From: Cohnella panacarvi Gsoil 349
Lineage (GTDB): Bacteria; Bacillota; Bacilli; Paenibacillales; Paenibacillaceae
Length of the DNA: 64,000 nucleotides
Assembly (NCBI RefSeq): GCF_000515335.1
Contig: NZ_KI911563.1
Coordinates: forward strand, 4,290,735 to 4,354,734
Direction: 5' to 3'
Part shown: positions 25,490-32,381 of the stretch, in pieces
Layout of the letters: each line of letters begins with the position of its first letter
Position numbering within the stretch: position 1 is the stretch's first letter
Notes under the pieces: generated by a model
Databases searched by the model: none
What the model saw: the letters and a program-made list of their open reading frames with translations, nothing else
What the model was told of the DNA's origin: nothing
Position numbers and translations under genes: made by a program

Positions 25490-26074
25490 CTAACCCAAGA
25501 TGAAACGTTCTAGATCGGCAAGCGCGGCGTCGGTCAAAGGCGCGGAATTGTCGAAGGGAAGGACGGAATCCGCAGGGAGCGGCCATGCGATCGCGCGGGG
25601 ACGAAGCGACTGCCGGAACTGCTCCCAATTGGCTAGCTTCCAAGCGTCCAGCGCGGAGGCTCGCGACCGGATGCGCGCATAGTAATCGGCTTCCGAAGAT
25701 AGCTTGACGAGGATGACCTTGACGCGTACCTGGGACGTCGTAACGCCGATGCGCGCCAGCTCGTTCGACAGCCAGACCGCATCCTCCGTCTCTCGCGTGA
25801 AGGGGCCGACAATGACGGCATCCAAACCAAGCTTAAGCTGTTGCAGCGCCGCATCCATCGTAATCCGATAGCCGAGATCGCGACAGTGCTTCTTATAGAA
25901 CGGAGAATCCCGATCCTCCGGATCTTCGCCGGCGAGCGTCATGATCGCTTCCGCCGCGGGGCGAAGCAGCGTGTCCATATCCAGGTAAGCGCCTCCGTGC
26001 CGTCGCAACCAAGCTTCGGCCAACGTCGTTTTGCCGGCGCCCGCAGGGCCGAGGAAGAAAATAAGTTTGCTCAC
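25490..26074 (-). CDS. Small AAA/nucleoside-kinase-like P-loop ATPase
   Basis: This 194-residue protein starts at GTG 26074, with AGGAGG 7 bases upstream. The P-loop is FLGPAGAGKTTLAEA at about residues 7-21, followed by YLDMDTLLRPAAEA, where a DMD pair resembles the substrate-binding site of gluconate/shikimate-type kinases. RETEDAVWLSNELARIGV and VRVKVILVKLSSEADYYARIRSRA fit the lid and the end of the kinase fold. It probably phosphorylates a small molecule, but the substrate cannot be read from the sequence. It is the second gene of a minus-strand pair with the SDR gene (44-base gap). Confidence 0.75.
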   Translation of the reverse strand: MSKLIFFLGPAGAGKTTLAEAWLRRHGGAYLDMDTLLRPAAEAIMTLAGEDPEDRDSPFYKKHCRDLGYRITMDAALQQLKLGLDAVIVGPFTRETEDAVWLSNELARIGVTTSQVRVKVILVKLSSEADYYARIRSRASALDAWKLANWEQFRQSLRPRAIAWPLPADSVLPFDNSAPLTDAALADLERFILG

Positions 26075-26118
26075 AAGACAGCCTCCTAGCTAGCGATGAA
26101 GTAACCGATATTGCCAGT

Positions 26119-26835
26119 TTAGCATACCAACGGATGCCCGCCATCCACATGCAGAACGGTGCCGGTCACGAATCCGTTCCGGATGAGGTAAAGCACGCCT
26201 TGCGCAACGTCTTCGGCGTTTCCGACCCGTTTCGCCGGGAGCTTGTCGGCTATCGTCTCGTACAATGAATTCCGGGCCTCTTCCGCCATTCGGCTTCTAG
26301 CAGGCGTGTCGATAATGCCTGGCGATACGACATTGACGCGGATCGGAGCGAGCTCCAAGGCAAGCGTTCGGCCCAAGTTCGAGACGGCGGCGTTCACCGC
26401 GCCAAGCGCAGCCGAACCGACCATCGGCTTATATGCGACGACGCCCGAGAATAAGGTGATCGATCCGTTCCCGATCACGTTCGGGGCCCCGTGTTTGGCG
26501 GCGTAGTATTGACCCCAAAACTTGTTGTCGAACAATTGCCGGGCTTGCGCGGCGTCCGTGTCCAAGAAAGAACCGCCGGAAGTTTCCGCCGCGCTGACGA
26601 CGAGATGATCGAACCGTCCGACGGTGCCGAAGAAGTCCTTCACTTGCCGTTCATCCGTCGTATCGAGCGCGTACGTCACGGCTTTCGATCCGAGTATCTC
26701 TTTAGCCTGCCGCAACTTCTGCTCCGAGCGGCTGACAACGATGACGTCCCCGCCAAGTTCGATCGTCTGCCTCGCGGTTTCCAATCCGATGCCCGAGCTT
26801 CCGCCGATGATAACGATTTTGCGATTACGCAGCAT
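26119..26835 (-). CDS. Atypical SDR-family protein lacking the catalytic Tyr and Lys
   Basis: This 238-residue Rossmann protein starts at ATG 26835 with AGGAGG upstream. The NAD(P) motif IGGSSGIGLETA is intact (residues 10-21), and VVSAAE stands for the NNAG strand. Ser130 of the active site is present (TLFSG). The YxxxK motif, expected at 144-148, reads LGAVN, so both the proton-donating Tyr and the Lys are gone. ELAPIRVNVVSPGIIDTPA is normal and indicates a common fold. It may be a non-classical SDR using other residues, or a binding protein. It is divergent from an HxlR regulator gene, which probably controls it, as HxlR proteins commonly control neighbouring oxidoreductases. Confidence 0.88.
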   Translation of the reverse strand: MLRNRKIVIIGGSSGIGLETARQTIELGGDVIVVSRSEQKLRQAKEILGSKAVTYALDTTDERQVKDFFGTVGRFDHLVVSAAETSGGSFLDTDAAQARQLFDNKFWGQYYAAKHGAPNVIGNGSITLFSGVVAYKPMVGSAALGAVNAAVSNLGRTLALELAPIRVNVVSPGIIDTPARSRMAEEARNSLYETIADKLPAKRVGNAEDVAQGVLYLIRNGFVTGTVLHVDGGHPLVC

Positions 26836-26923
26836 ATGATTACCTCCTAATCACGATGGCCTTGAACAGCTGAATCCAACCACAACGCCATTATAGAACC
26901 GTAATTTCATTTTCGGAAGAAGT

Positions 26924-26978
26924 GATATATTATTCATATAGTTTCCTTTAATGAAGTAATGGGATATATTAAGCATAT
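26924..26978. promoter_or_regulatory. Candidate HxlR operators between divergent genes
   Basis: GATATATTATTCATAT (26924-26939) and GATATATTAAGCATAT (26963-26978) are direct repeats, 13 of 16 bases identical, with starts 39 bases apart. They lie in the 175-bp region between the SDR gene and the HxlR gene and are the only repeated elements there. Confidence 0.45.
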
Positions 26979-27010
26979 GGAGTCGGATTTATTATCCAGG
27001 AGGAGAACCA

Positions 27011-27349
27011 ATGAGCGATCTTGCACCGGTTAAGCTGGAGAAGGGAACCACGGGCGCGACTTGTCCCATCGCCAAGACGCTAGACATTATCGGGACGAAG
27101 TGGACATTCCTCATCATTCGCGATCTATTGATCGAAGGGACGCTCCGATTCGGCGATCTGCTGAAGTCGATGAACGGGATCAGCCCGAAGACGCTGTCTC
27201 TCAGGCTGAGAGAGCTGGAAGATCACGGCCTATTAAGCAGGAAGGTGTATCCCGAAGTTCCTCCGCGCGTCGAGTACACGCTGACCGAACAAGGGAAGCG
27301 CTTGGAAGGCGTCTTTATCGAGCTGAAGAGATTCGGGTTGAACCTGTAG
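27011..27349 (+). CDS. HxlR-family transcriptional regulator
   Basis: This 112-residue winged-helix protein starts at ATG 27011 with AGGAGGAG upstream. The family pattern is complete: ATCPIAKTLDIIGTKWTFLIIRDLL, RFGDLLKSMNGISPKTLSLRLREL (recognition helix), and the wing VPPRVEYTLTEQGKRL. Cys near residue 19 is the position that senses electrophiles or oxidants in HxlR and QorR-like members, so redox or aldehyde sensing is possible. It probably controls the divergent SDR gene and itself. Confidence 0.93.
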   Translation: MSDLAPVKLEKGTTGATCPIAKTLDIIGTKWTFLIIRDLLIEGTLRFGDLLKSMNGISPKTLSLRLRELEDHGLLSRKVYPEVPPRVEYTLTEQGKRLEGVFIELKRFGLNL

Positions 27350-27408
27350 GACGATCCCGTTTCATCGGGAGAGCATCGAGGTCGTCTGACGGAGAGGGTG
27401 ATTAACGT

Positions 27409-27441
27409 AAAGAGCGCAGCCTAACGCAGGCTGCGCTCTTT
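27409..27441. terminator. Bidirectional terminator between HxlR and XRE genes
   Basis: AAAGAGCGCAGCC and GGCTGCGCTCTTT form a perfect 13-bp stem with a 7-base loop. A/T runs on both sides can serve both convergent genes; it overlaps the stop of the minus-strand gene. Confidence 0.9.
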
Positions 27442-28282
27442 AGCGTTCGGCGAGCAGAAGGTTTTCCGCTTTCGCTTGGGTGTCGTCGTTCGCGGGCATG
27501 TTGATCGTCACGGTAAGATGGGGAGCATCCGTAACGGCGAACGATATTTGATCGAATACGAGTAATCCGCCTGTCGGATGGTAATTGAACTTTGTACCTT
27601 CCGGTCCGTTCAATACGTCGTGCTGCGGCCACCACGAGTCGAATTCAACGCTAGTCTCTCTCAACGCCTCGATGAACTCCATCCACCACGGATCGCCGGC
27701 GAATTTCGCATAGTTGGCCCGAAACTGAGCCAACCGGTGCCTGGCATGGGCCTCCCACGTCTCCCGAAGCAATTGCCGGACGTAGGACGAAGTGAACGTG
27801 CGCCAGACGGAGTTGCGATCTATCGCCGACATCGTCCCGTAATCGCCGTATATCAAAGTGGTGATTTTGTTCCAAGCCAGGACATTCAAACGCTGATCCG
27901 TAATGAATGCCGGACTAGATCCCTGCCGTTCAAGGAAGCTTTGCAGCTTCGGGCTGACGGCTGGCTCGGCCGTAGGGTGATCCGCGGGTAATTGCTGCAA
28001 AGCGAGCAGGAACAGATGCCGGCGCTCGACTGCATCCAACTGTAGCGCGCGAGCGATGCTTTCCAATACTTGAGCGGATACTTGAATGTTCCTTGCCTGT
28101 TCCAGCCACGCATACCAGTCGGCGCTAATGCCGGATAGCTGAGCGACTTCCCCGCGCCGCAACCCGGGAGTCCGCCGACGGCCCGAGCTGGGCAAGCCGG
28201 CTTGCTCGGGAGAAACCCGGGCTCGCCGCGTCTTTAGAAATCTGGCGAGCTCCAGCAAACGTTCGTTCGTCGAAGCTTTCAT
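27440..28282 (-). CDS. XRE regulator with MmyB-like ligand-binding domain
   Basis: This 280-residue repressor-type protein has a helix-turn-helix in TPGLRRGEVAQLSGISADWYAWLEQARN and a C-terminal MmyB domain (about 115-280) that includes LAWNKITTLIYGDY and WHPTGGLLVFDQISFAV-like text, the pattern of MmyB/PAS-like regulators that bind fatty acids or other small ligands. The only ATG near the site AGGAGG is 28282, 13 bases away, which is long; a non-standard start at ATA or ATC a few codons upstream cannot be excluded. It is divergent from a DHA2 drug exporter, the common arrangement for a repressor and its target. Confidence 0.88.
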   Translation of the reverse strand: MKASTNERLLELARFLKTRRARVSPEQAGLPSSGRRRTPGLRRGEVAQLSGISADWYAWLEQARNIQVSAQVLESIARALQLDAVERRHLFLLALQQLPADHPTAEPAVSPKLQSFLERQGSSPAFITDQRLNVLAWNKITTLIYGDYGTMSAIDRNSVWRTFTSSYVRQLLRETWEAHARHRLAQFRANYAKFAGDPWWMEFIEALRETSVEFDSWWPQHDVLNGPEGTKFNYHPTGGLLVFDQISFAVTDAPHLTVTINMPANDDTQAKAENLLLAER

Positions 28283-28414
28283 TATTTCGATGCAGCCTCC
28301 TTGCCTAGGACAATTTCTCCTATGATAAACGCTCAACTCGTTCTAGTATACGGTCTACTATACACTGCTAAAGGAGGAATTGGAAAACATTCTAGCAGCA
28401 AAGGGGAACTTAGC

Positions 28415-29800
28415 TTGGAAATCGCGACGAAGAAACAGATTCGAATGACGGGCAGAAGCGCCAAGACGCTGCTTCTTGCCGGAATCGCGATCGGATATTT
28501 CATGGTGCTTCTGGACATGACGGTCGTCAGCGTGGCCCTGCCCGCCATTCATGAAGATTTGGGCGGGAGCATTCGCGATCTGCAATGGATCGTTAACGCC
28601 TTCACGATCGCATTCGCGGGTTTGCTCTTATCGATGGGGACGGTAGCCGACAAATGGGGAGCGAGACGAACGTACATCGCCGGGTTGATTGTTCTATTCA
28701 TCGCGTCGGCAGCTTCCGCGAACGTCTCATCGCTCGGTACGCTAATCGTCTTGCGCGCGTTGCTTGGCGCGGGAGGGGCCGCCGTGCTCCCGGCCTCGTT
28801 GACGTTGATTGCCCATTCTTTCCCCGATCCCGCCGAGCGCGCGCGGGCGATCGGCTCATGGGCGGCGGTCACCGGAATCGCGATGGCGGCGGGACCTGTC
28901 GCCGGAGGCATCCTGGTCGATACATTCGGTTGGCGCAGCGTGTTCCTGCTTAACGTGCCTCTTGCAGCCGTCAGTTTATTGCTCGCCGCGCTTTACATCG
29001 GGGAAGGCAACCGCAAGCCGCAACTGAGCGTAGACCTCGCGGGTCAGATCACGGCGATCGCGGCGATCGCCGCATTATCCTATGCGCTTATGGAAGGCGG
29101 GAATTTCGGCTGGGGCTCGCCCGTTATCATGGGAGCGTTCGGTCTAGCGTTTATAAGCGCAAGTTTATTCGTGATGGCGGAGTCGAAAGGAAAGGCGCCG
29201 TTGCTGCCTCTCCGGCTATTCCGCAATTCTACCGTATCCGCGGGCATGATTGCCGGATTGGCGATTAATTTGGGGTTTTCGGGAATTTTGTTCATCATGC
29301 CGCTGTTTTTTCAACAAGAGCTCGCGCAGACGGCACGGTCGGCGGGTTTATCTCTGCTCCCGATGATGATTCCGATGGCCGTCAATCCCCTATTCACGGG
29401 GCGGCTCGTGGGGAAGATCGGGCCGAGATTGCCGATGACGTTAGGATTCGGCCTTGGGATGATCGGTGCTTCGCTGCTTATCGGCATAGACGAAAGCTCC
29501 GGCTACGGGTTAACGTTCGTCGGCCTGCTCTTGTGCGGTTTCGGCGTATCCTTTACGCTTCCTTCGCTGGTGGCGGCCGTAATCTCTTCCGTCCCCAAGG
29601 AACAGGCAGGCGCCGCCTCGGGAGCGCTGAATTCAAGCCGTCAGCTCGGCGCGACGCTCGGCGTAGCGATCTATGGAGCAATCGTGAGCGGAGGAGGCAC
29701 TTTCATTGCCGGGATGCGCGTATCTCTTATCGTAACAGCCGTCATCATGGCTTGCGGCGGTTTGCTCTCCTTCGCGTTTGTGAATCGAAATAGAATGTAA
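28415..29800 (+). CDS. MFS drug exporter, DHA2 (EmrB/QacA) family
   Basis: This 461-residue proton-coupled efflux protein has about 14 membrane helices. TTG 28415 is preceded by AAAGGGG with good spacing; an open frame reaches 28301 but has no better site near its ATGs. Motif C of drug exporters (GAALPASLTLIAHSF region with GIAMAAGPVAGGILVDTFGWR) and the first-loop motif WGARR are visible. MVLLDMTVVSVALPAIHEDL is the characteristic first helix. It lies divergent from the XRE/MmyB gene, with direct repeats CTAGTATAC and CTACTATAC (28343-28363) in between that could be the operator. Confidence 0.93.
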   Translation: MEIATKKQIRMTGRSAKTLLLAGIAIGYFMVLLDMTVVSVALPAIHEDLGGSIRDLQWIVNAFTIAFAGLLLSMGTVADKWGARRTYIAGLIVLFIASAASANVSSLGTLIVLRALLGAGGAAVLPASLTLIAHSFPDPAERARAIGSWAAVTGIAMAAGPVAGGILVDTFGWRSVFLLNVPLAAVSLLLAALYIGEGNRKPQLSVDLAGQITAIAAIAALSYALMEGGNFGWGSPVIMGAFGLAFISASLFVMAESKGKAPLLPLRLFRNSTVSAGMIAGLAINLGFSGILFIMPLFFQQELAQTARSAGLSLLPMMIPMAVNPLFTGRLVGKIGPRLPMTLGFGLGMIGASLLIGIDESSGYGLTFVGLLLCGFGVSFTLPSLVAAVISSVPKEQAGAASGALNSSRQLGATLGVAIYGAIVSGGGTFIAGMRVSLIVTAVIMACGGLLSFAFVNRNRM

Positions 29801-29830
29801 TGAATAACGGCAACGAGTCACGCTGCTGAG

Positions 29831-29873
29831 CGGCGATCTTGTCCCGAACTTGGGAGAAGGTCGCCGTTTTTTT
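29831..29873 (+). terminator. Terminator of the DHA2 exporter gene
   Basis: CGGCGATCTT pairs with AAGGTCGCCG (one G-T pair), followed by seven T. Confidence 0.85.
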
Positions 29874-29952
29874 ACTTATGAACCTCACGTTCATATTCAA
29901 TTCATATCTACGCATTAGATTATAAGCATCATAGAACTGGGAGGAACCATTC

Positions 29953-30963
29953 ATGACCTACTCGCACAACAACGAATGGGCCGTCGAAGCGCGCGGGCTC
30001 GTCAAGACGTTCGGAGATAACCGCGCCGTAGACGGCGTCGATCTGAACGTGCGCGCCGGATCGATCTACGGCGTGCTCGGCCCGAACGGGGCAGGCAAGA
30101 CGACGACGATCCGCATGCTCGCGACGCTGCTTCGGCCCGACGCCGGTTCGGCGCGGATTTTCGGACACGACGTATCGAAGGAATCGCATATCGTAAGACA
30201 GCTCATCGGCGTTACCGGGCAGTATGCTTCGGTAGACGAGTCGCTTAGCGCGACGGAGAACCTCGTTATATTCTCCAGATTGCTTGGACTTGGCCGCGAG
30301 GAGGCTCGTCGCAAAGCCGCGGAATTGCTTGAGGAATTCGGTTTGACCGAAGCCGCGAAGCGGCCGCTCAAGCACTTCTCGGGCGGCATGCGCCGCAGAT
30401 TGGACCTTGCGGCAAGCTTGATCGCGCAGCCGCCCCTCATCTTCCTCGACGAGCCTACGACCGGACTCGATCCGCGAACCCGCGCCCAGATGTGGGATAC
30501 GATCCGAAGGCTCGTAAAGACGGGCTCGACCGTCTTGCTGACGACGCAATATCTGGACGAAGCCGATCAACTCGCGGACCGGATCGCGGTGATCGACAGA
30601 GGGCACGTCGTCGCGGAAGGAACCGTGGACGAATTGAAAGCTTCGGTCGGCAATTCGTCGCTGCATCTGAGAGTCCAGAACCCGGAGCATATCGAGGAAG
30701 CCCGCCGTACGATCGAGCGGGTGCTGAGAGTCGCATCGAGCGTATCGTCCGAAGCGAGAACGATAACCGCGCCTATGGCGGACGCCGACGCGGTAACCGA
30801 CCTGCTCATCGCGCTTCGCGGGCAAGGCATCGGGTTGGAAGAGATGAGCGTGCAGAAGCCGACGCTGGACGAAGTGTTCCTGACGATTACCGGGCATCCG
30901 GCGGAAGATCGCTCGTCGCGGGAATCCGCCGAATCGAATCCAAAGAAGGTGGCGAGCTTATGA
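29953..30963 (+). CDS. DrrA-type ABC exporter ATP-binding protein
   Basis: This 336-residue cytoplasmic ATPase powers the exporter encoded next. It starts at ATG 29953 behind GGGAGGAA. Walker A is GPNGAGKTTTI, the signature is FSGGMRRRLDLA, Walker B is LIFLDEPTTGLD, and the H-loop is TTQYLDEADQLAD. The C-terminal extension (about 225-336) with VQKPTLDEVFLTITGHPAED is typical of daunorubicin/lipid-type DrrA exporters. The stop overlaps the permease start by 4 bases (ATGA). The substrate is unknown; polyketide-type drug or lipid export is the family norm. Confidence 0.93.
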   Translation: MTYSHNNEWAVEARGLVKTFGDNRAVDGVDLNVRAGSIYGVLGPNGAGKTTTIRMLATLLRPDAGSARIFGHDVSKESHIVRQLIGVTGQYASVDESLSATENLVIFSRLLGLGREEARRKAAELLEEFGLTEAAKRPLKHFSGGMRRRLDLAASLIAQPPLIFLDEPTTGLDPRTRAQMWDTIRRLVKTGSTVLLTTQYLDEADQLADRIAVIDRGHVVAEGTVDELKASVGNSSLHLRVQNPEHIEEARRTIERVLRVASSVSSEARTITAPMADADAVTDLLIALRGQGIGLEEMSVQKPTLDEVFLTITGHPAEDRSSRESAESNPKKVASL

Positions 30964-31781
30964 CTAACGCAACGATGAAGACGGGTATCGTACGAAGAAG
31001 CCCGCTTAAGAAACGTACGAGTTTCCGTCAGACGGTACGGAACTCGCTCACGATGGCCTATCGCGGACTGCTCAAGATCCGCCGCACCCCCGAGCAATTG
31101 TTCGACGTGACGCTGCAGCCGATCATTTTCACCTTAATGTTCACCTATATATTCGGAGGGGCGATCTCGGGCGACGTTCAAAGCTACTTGCCCGTCATTA
31201 TTCCCGGCATTCTCGTTCAGACCGTCATCGCGACTTCGATCGTTACCGGCGTCCAATTGCGCGAGGATATGGACAAAGGGGTCTTCGACCGTTTCAAATC
31301 GCTGCCGATCGCGCGAATCGCCCCGCTTGCGGGCGCATTGCTCGCCGACACGATCCGATACGCGCTCGCGACGGTGCTCACGTTCTCGATGGGTTATATG
31401 ATGGGTCTTCGGCCGGAAGGCGGATTAGGCAATGTCGCTCTGGCGGGCGTTCTCGTCATCGCTTGTTCGTGGGCGGTCAGTTGGATCTTCGCGTTCTTCG
31501 GCGTCATTGCCCGAACGGCCGCGAGCGTCTCGGGAATATCGATGCTGATTCTATTCCCGCTCACCTTCTTGTCGAACGCGTTCGTGCCGGTCGAGACGCT
31601 GCCGAATTGGCTGCAATGGTTCGTGAACATCAATCCGATCTCGCACCTCGTATCGGCCGTCCGGGACCTCGTCAACGAAGGAACGGTCGGTCAGGACCTC
31701 GTCATCTCGCTCGCGGGCGCCGCGGTTATCGTGGCGATCTTCGCTCCGATTACGGTTCGCGCCTACATGCGCCGGACATAA
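30960..31781 (+). CDS. DrrB-type ABC-2 permease
   Basis: This 273-residue membrane subunit pairs with the preceding ATPase. The ATG at 30960 overlaps the ATPase stop; the frame is open upstream but lies within the ATPase gene. A cytoplasmic N-terminus of about 50 residues precedes six helices. The family motifs LFDVTLQPIIFTLMF, ISMLILFPLTFLSNAFVPVETLPNWLQ and INPISHLVSAVRDL are intact, with the expected PxxFLSxAFxPxxxMP-like signature. A terminator follows 8 bases after the stop. Confidence 0.92.
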   Translation: MTNATMKTGIVRRSPLKKRTSFRQTVRNSLTMAYRGLLKIRRTPEQLFDVTLQPIIFTLMFTYIFGGAISGDVQSYLPVIIPGILVQTVIATSIVTGVQLREDMDKGVFDRFKSLPIARIAPLAGALLADTIRYALATVLTFSMGYMMGLRPEGGLGNVALAGVLVIACSWAVSWIFAFFGVIARTAASVSGISMLILFPLTFLSNAFVPVETLPNWLQWFVNINPISHLVSAVRDLVNEGTVGQDLVISLAGAAVIVAIFAPITVRAYMRRT

Positions 31782-31788
31782 CCCAGAT

Positions 31789-31824
31789 GAACGCTCGGCT
31801 TGAGGCCGGGCGTTCCTTGTTTTT
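31789..31824 (+). terminator. Terminator of the DrrAB-like operon
   Basis: GAACGCTCGGC pairs with GCCGGGCGTTC (one G-T pair) with a 5-base loop, followed by CTTGTTTTT. Confidence 0.85.
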
Positions 31825-31895
31825 ATATTGATGATCGGAACGAATTAATTCATGTTAAAATGAAGTCAAAGCCGATGAAGCGGGAGGCGCGACTC

Positions 31896-32381
31896 ATGCC
31901 CAATATTCAATTATCCCAGTTCATTAGAGCACCAATCGAGGTATGTTTTGATTTGTCCCGCAGCATTGAGCTTCATATGGAATCGACCTCGCACACCAAT
32001 GAAAGGGCGATAAAGGGCCGTACGAGCGGGTTAATCGCGCTAGGGGAGACCGTCACGTGGGAAGCTACCCATTTCGGCATTCGCCAACGACTCGCTTCGA
32101 TGATTACGGAGTTCGATCCGCCTTATCGATTCGTGGATGAAATGGTTAGCGGCGCTTTTAAACGTTTTAGACACGTGCATACGTTCGAAAGTCGAGACGG
32201 CGGCACTCTGATGACGGATGCATTCGATTATACTTCTCCTTTCGGACCGCTTGGAAGACTGGCAGACAGGATGTTCCTAAGATCGTATATGGAACGCTTA
32301 CTCTTGCGGCGTAACGAATATATCCGGAATAAAGCCGAGAGCTTATACGCTGTATCGGGCGAGGAGAGTGGCGGAAGATGA
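31896..32381 (+). CDS. SRPBCC-fold ligand-binding protein
   Basis: This 161-residue cytoplasmic protein starts at ATG 31896, chosen by GGGAGG 10 bases upstream; the open frame begins further left but lacks a site. The sequence QLSQFIRAPIEVCFDLSRSIELHM is the usual beginning of a SRPBCC/polyketide-cyclase-like domain. GRTSGLIALGETVTWEATHFGIRQRL and FRHVHTFESRDGGTLMTDAFDYTSPFGPLGRLAD match the YesH-like or cell-division-inhibitor-like subgroup, which binds hydrophobic ligands in a central cavity. It overlaps the penicillin-binding protein gene by 4 bases, an unexpected pair that suggests co-expression. Confidence 0.85.
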   Translation: MPNIQLSQFIRAPIEVCFDLSRSIELHMESTSHTNERAIKGRTSGLIALGETVTWEATHFGIRQRLASMITEFDPPYRFVDEMVSGAFKRFRHVHTFESRDGGTLMTDAFDYTSPFGPLGRLADRMFLRSYMERLLLRRNEYIRNKAESLYAVSGEESGGR

